A stretch of 64,000 nucleotides of DNA. Source: Anaerocaecibacter muris (lineage in GTDB: Bacteria; Bacillota; Clostridia; Christensenellales; Pumilibacteraceae). Made by a program: the position numbers and the translations under genes. Under the pieces are notes generated by a model that saw only the letters and a list, made by a program, of their open reading frames with translations, was not told the DNA's origin and searched no databases. Below, one piece after another: positions 62,957 through 64,000 of this stretch; position 1 is the first letter of the stretch, and every line of letters begins with the position of its first letter. The stretch covers positions 1 through 64,000 of the forward strand of contig NZ_CALPCE010000006.1 in NCBI RefSeq assembly GCF_943192945.1, in the 5' to 3' direction.

Positions 62957-63235
62957 TAGCCCGAAAGCGTAAATGTACAACAAACAAATTTTTTAAGGCG
63001 ATGATTAACCGTCTATGTTCCGAATTTCGGGGGCAATCGCTCGAATGACACGAATGCAGGAGCGTTCTATTTCAATTGCAACAATTCGACGTCGAATGCG
63101 AATGCGAATATCGGCACACACCTACTTTTGATACAAATATTTGGTAAAAATCGCCTTGCCGCTTGGCAAAATAAAATAATCTCAACATTCGAGTTAGTAG
63201 AGAAATCGAAAGCCCGAAGAGGACACAAAAGCTTT
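62957..63235 (+). other. DGR intergenic segment with template; no avd gene
   Basis: Apart from the template repeat I see no separate gene. An accessory variability determinant (avd), usual in many DGRs, is not in this gap. A small stem (TTGCC/GGCAA, about 63156-63169) lies after the template. avd may be beyond the window or absent. Confidence 0.5.
63014..63124 (+). repeat. DGR template repeat (TR)
   Basis: This non-variable copy is rich in AAT/AAC codons (ten across 37 codons), the classic set-up for adenine mutagenesis. It lies 72 bases downstream of the variable repeat and 111 bases upstream of the reverse transcriptase start, on the same strand. The homology weakens after it but a shared ACTTTT core can still be aligned, possibly part of the initiation region. 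Confidence 0.9.
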
Positions 63236-64000
63236 ATGAAAAGATACGGCAACCTATTTGAGAAAATAGTGGGCATAAACAACATTGTCCGCGCGCATAC
63301 AAACGCGCGAAAGGGCAAGACACATTATAAAGCGGTCAAAATGGTAGACAGCGACGTTTTAGGTTATTGCGTTAAGATACGACAAATGCTAATCGACAAA
63401 ACGTACACGACGTCAAAATACCACATATTCGAGATAGAGGACAGTGGCAAGCGGCGGTCGATCGCCGAGCTTCCTTATTACCCCGACCGCATAATACAAT
63501 GGGCGGTGATGCAAGTAATCGAAGAAATAATTTGCAAGCACCTAATACCGACAACGTATGCGGCGCTACCGCAAAAAGGTACACACGCCGCGCTCAAGAA
63601 GATGCACCAATATATGACCGACGACCCGCGCGGAACGCGCTATTGCTTAAAGCTCGACGTTAAAAAGTTCTTTCCGAATATCGACAAAACAATACTGAAA
63701 TCGCTATTGCGACGAAAGTTCAAAGACAAAGATTTGCTGTGGCTATTGGACGATATAGTTGACAGCTACGACAAAGGAAACCCGAAAGGCATACCGATAG
63801 GAAGCTACACGAGCCAATATTTCGGCAATTTTTATTTGTCGTATTTCGACCATTGGACGAAAGAGCAAAAGCGCATCAAGTATTATTTGCGGTATATGGA
63901 CGACATCGTTATTTTGAGCGACAGCAAAGAGTATCTACATAATTTGCGGCGCGAAATTTTCGAGTATTTGGCGGTCAACCTAAATCTTACCGTCAAAGAG
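63236..64000 (+). CDS. DGR reverse transcriptase, partial (runs off the right edge)
   Basis: 255 residues are visible from ATG 63236, with no stop before the window ends. Motif A is LKLDVKKFFPN (Asp141), domain 4 is GIPIGSYTSQYFGNFYL with the SQ signature of DGR enzymes (group II introns have QG), and motif C is YMDD (220-223). The N-terminus MKRYGNLFEKIVG is typical of DGR reverse transcriptases. It copies the template RNA with errors at A and directs replacement of the variable repeat. The frame remains open back through the template repeat to 63005. Confidence 0.93.
   Translation, partial: MKRYGNLFEKIVGINNIVRAHTNARKGKTHYKAVKMVDSDVLGYCVKIRQMLIDKTYTTSKYHIFEIEDSGKRRSIAELPYYPDRIIQWAVMQVIEEIICKHLIPTTYAALPQKGTHAALKKMHQYMTDDPRGTRYCLKLDVKKFFPNIDKTILKSLLRRKFKDKDLLWLLDDIVDSYDKGNPKGIPIGSYTSQYFGNFYLSYFDHWTKEQKRIKYYLRYMDDIVILSDSKEYLHNLRREIFEYLAVNLNLTVKE

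Noticed and set aside
62940-62960. Possible DGR cruciform after the variable repeat (GGCT/AGCC)
   Set aside because: The stem is only 4 bp, too weak to claim as the known DGR target-site hairpin.
38587-64000. Integrase, lysogeny repressor and lysis genes
   Set aside because: I looked for tyrosine or serine recombinase, LexA/CI-type and holin/endolysin signatures and found none in the window; they may lie beyond the right edge.

Overview
The window looks like chromosome plus integrated prophage from an uncultured gut-type Clostridia (Bacillota). The reasons are Gram-positive style lipoproteins, strong Shine-Dalgarno sites, Spo0A-C-like proteins, MsmK-type sugar ABC transport, LacI control, clustered FeoA/FeoA/FeoB and CCA-encoding tRNAs. 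I cannot assign a genus. About 37-38 kb at the left is host chromosome; the rest, up to the right edge, is a prophage or phage-derived element whose right end lies outside the window.

Host region. At 1-605 (minus) a BspA-like leucine-rich-repeat gene runs off the left edge and has lost its 5' end. It is followed by small membrane proteins, a DUF5714 protein, tRNA-Ala(CGC) and tRNA-Val(CAC). A lipoprotein and two Spo0A-C-like genes (one frameshifted) precede a carbohydrate locus at 5.7-24.9 kb: two GH43 lipoproteins, a complete sugar ABC transporter (binding protein, two permeases, an enlarged ATPase), a 1306-aa Ig-domain lipoprotein, a GH36 alpha-galactosidase, an SGNH esterase lipoprotein, a cytoplasmic GH43, a LacI regulator and a GH3 glycosidase. 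Together they look like a system that trims arabinose/xylose/galactose-bearing plant glycans outside the cell, imports oligosaccharides and finishes them inside. A ferrous-iron operon (FeoA, FeoA, FeoB, Cys-rich FeoB-associated protein) follows. Then come a zinc-ribbon protein, a histidine kinase, a CorC/HlyC-like CBS protein, an AlkD-like DNA repair protein, two HAD phosphatases, a TetR regulator and tmRNA (ssrA).

Phage region (about 38.5 kb to the right edge), nearly all plus strand. The early module holds small ORFs, RHH and XRE regulators, an ERF recombinase, a PD-(D/E)XK nuclease, HNH, SSB and a replisome-organizer/YopX fusion. A DNA-modification block follows: Lar, YopX, PAPS-reductase-like protein, C5-cytosine methyltransferase, ParB-domain N6 methyltransferase and a short S-adenosylmethionine synthetase. 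Packaging comes next (small subunit and a broken large terminase whose nuclease half is inverted), then connector/tail-like proteins, two collagen-repeat fibres and a diversity-generating retroelement (DGR). The DGR has a variable repeat in the last fibre, a template repeat 72 bases downstream, and a reverse transcriptase that runs off the window.

Three things stand out. (1) The DGR at the right edge. (2) Seven long plus-strand poly-G tracts (9-15 G) across host and phage; those in the two methyltransferase genes sit exactly where the reading frame breaks, which suggests phase-variable DNA methylation. (3) A terminase large-subunit gene interrupted by an inversion, with no recognisable portal or capsid gene afterwards, so the element may be defective or domesticated. 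Homopolymer-associated frame breaks could also be assembly errors, and this is flagged wherever it matters.
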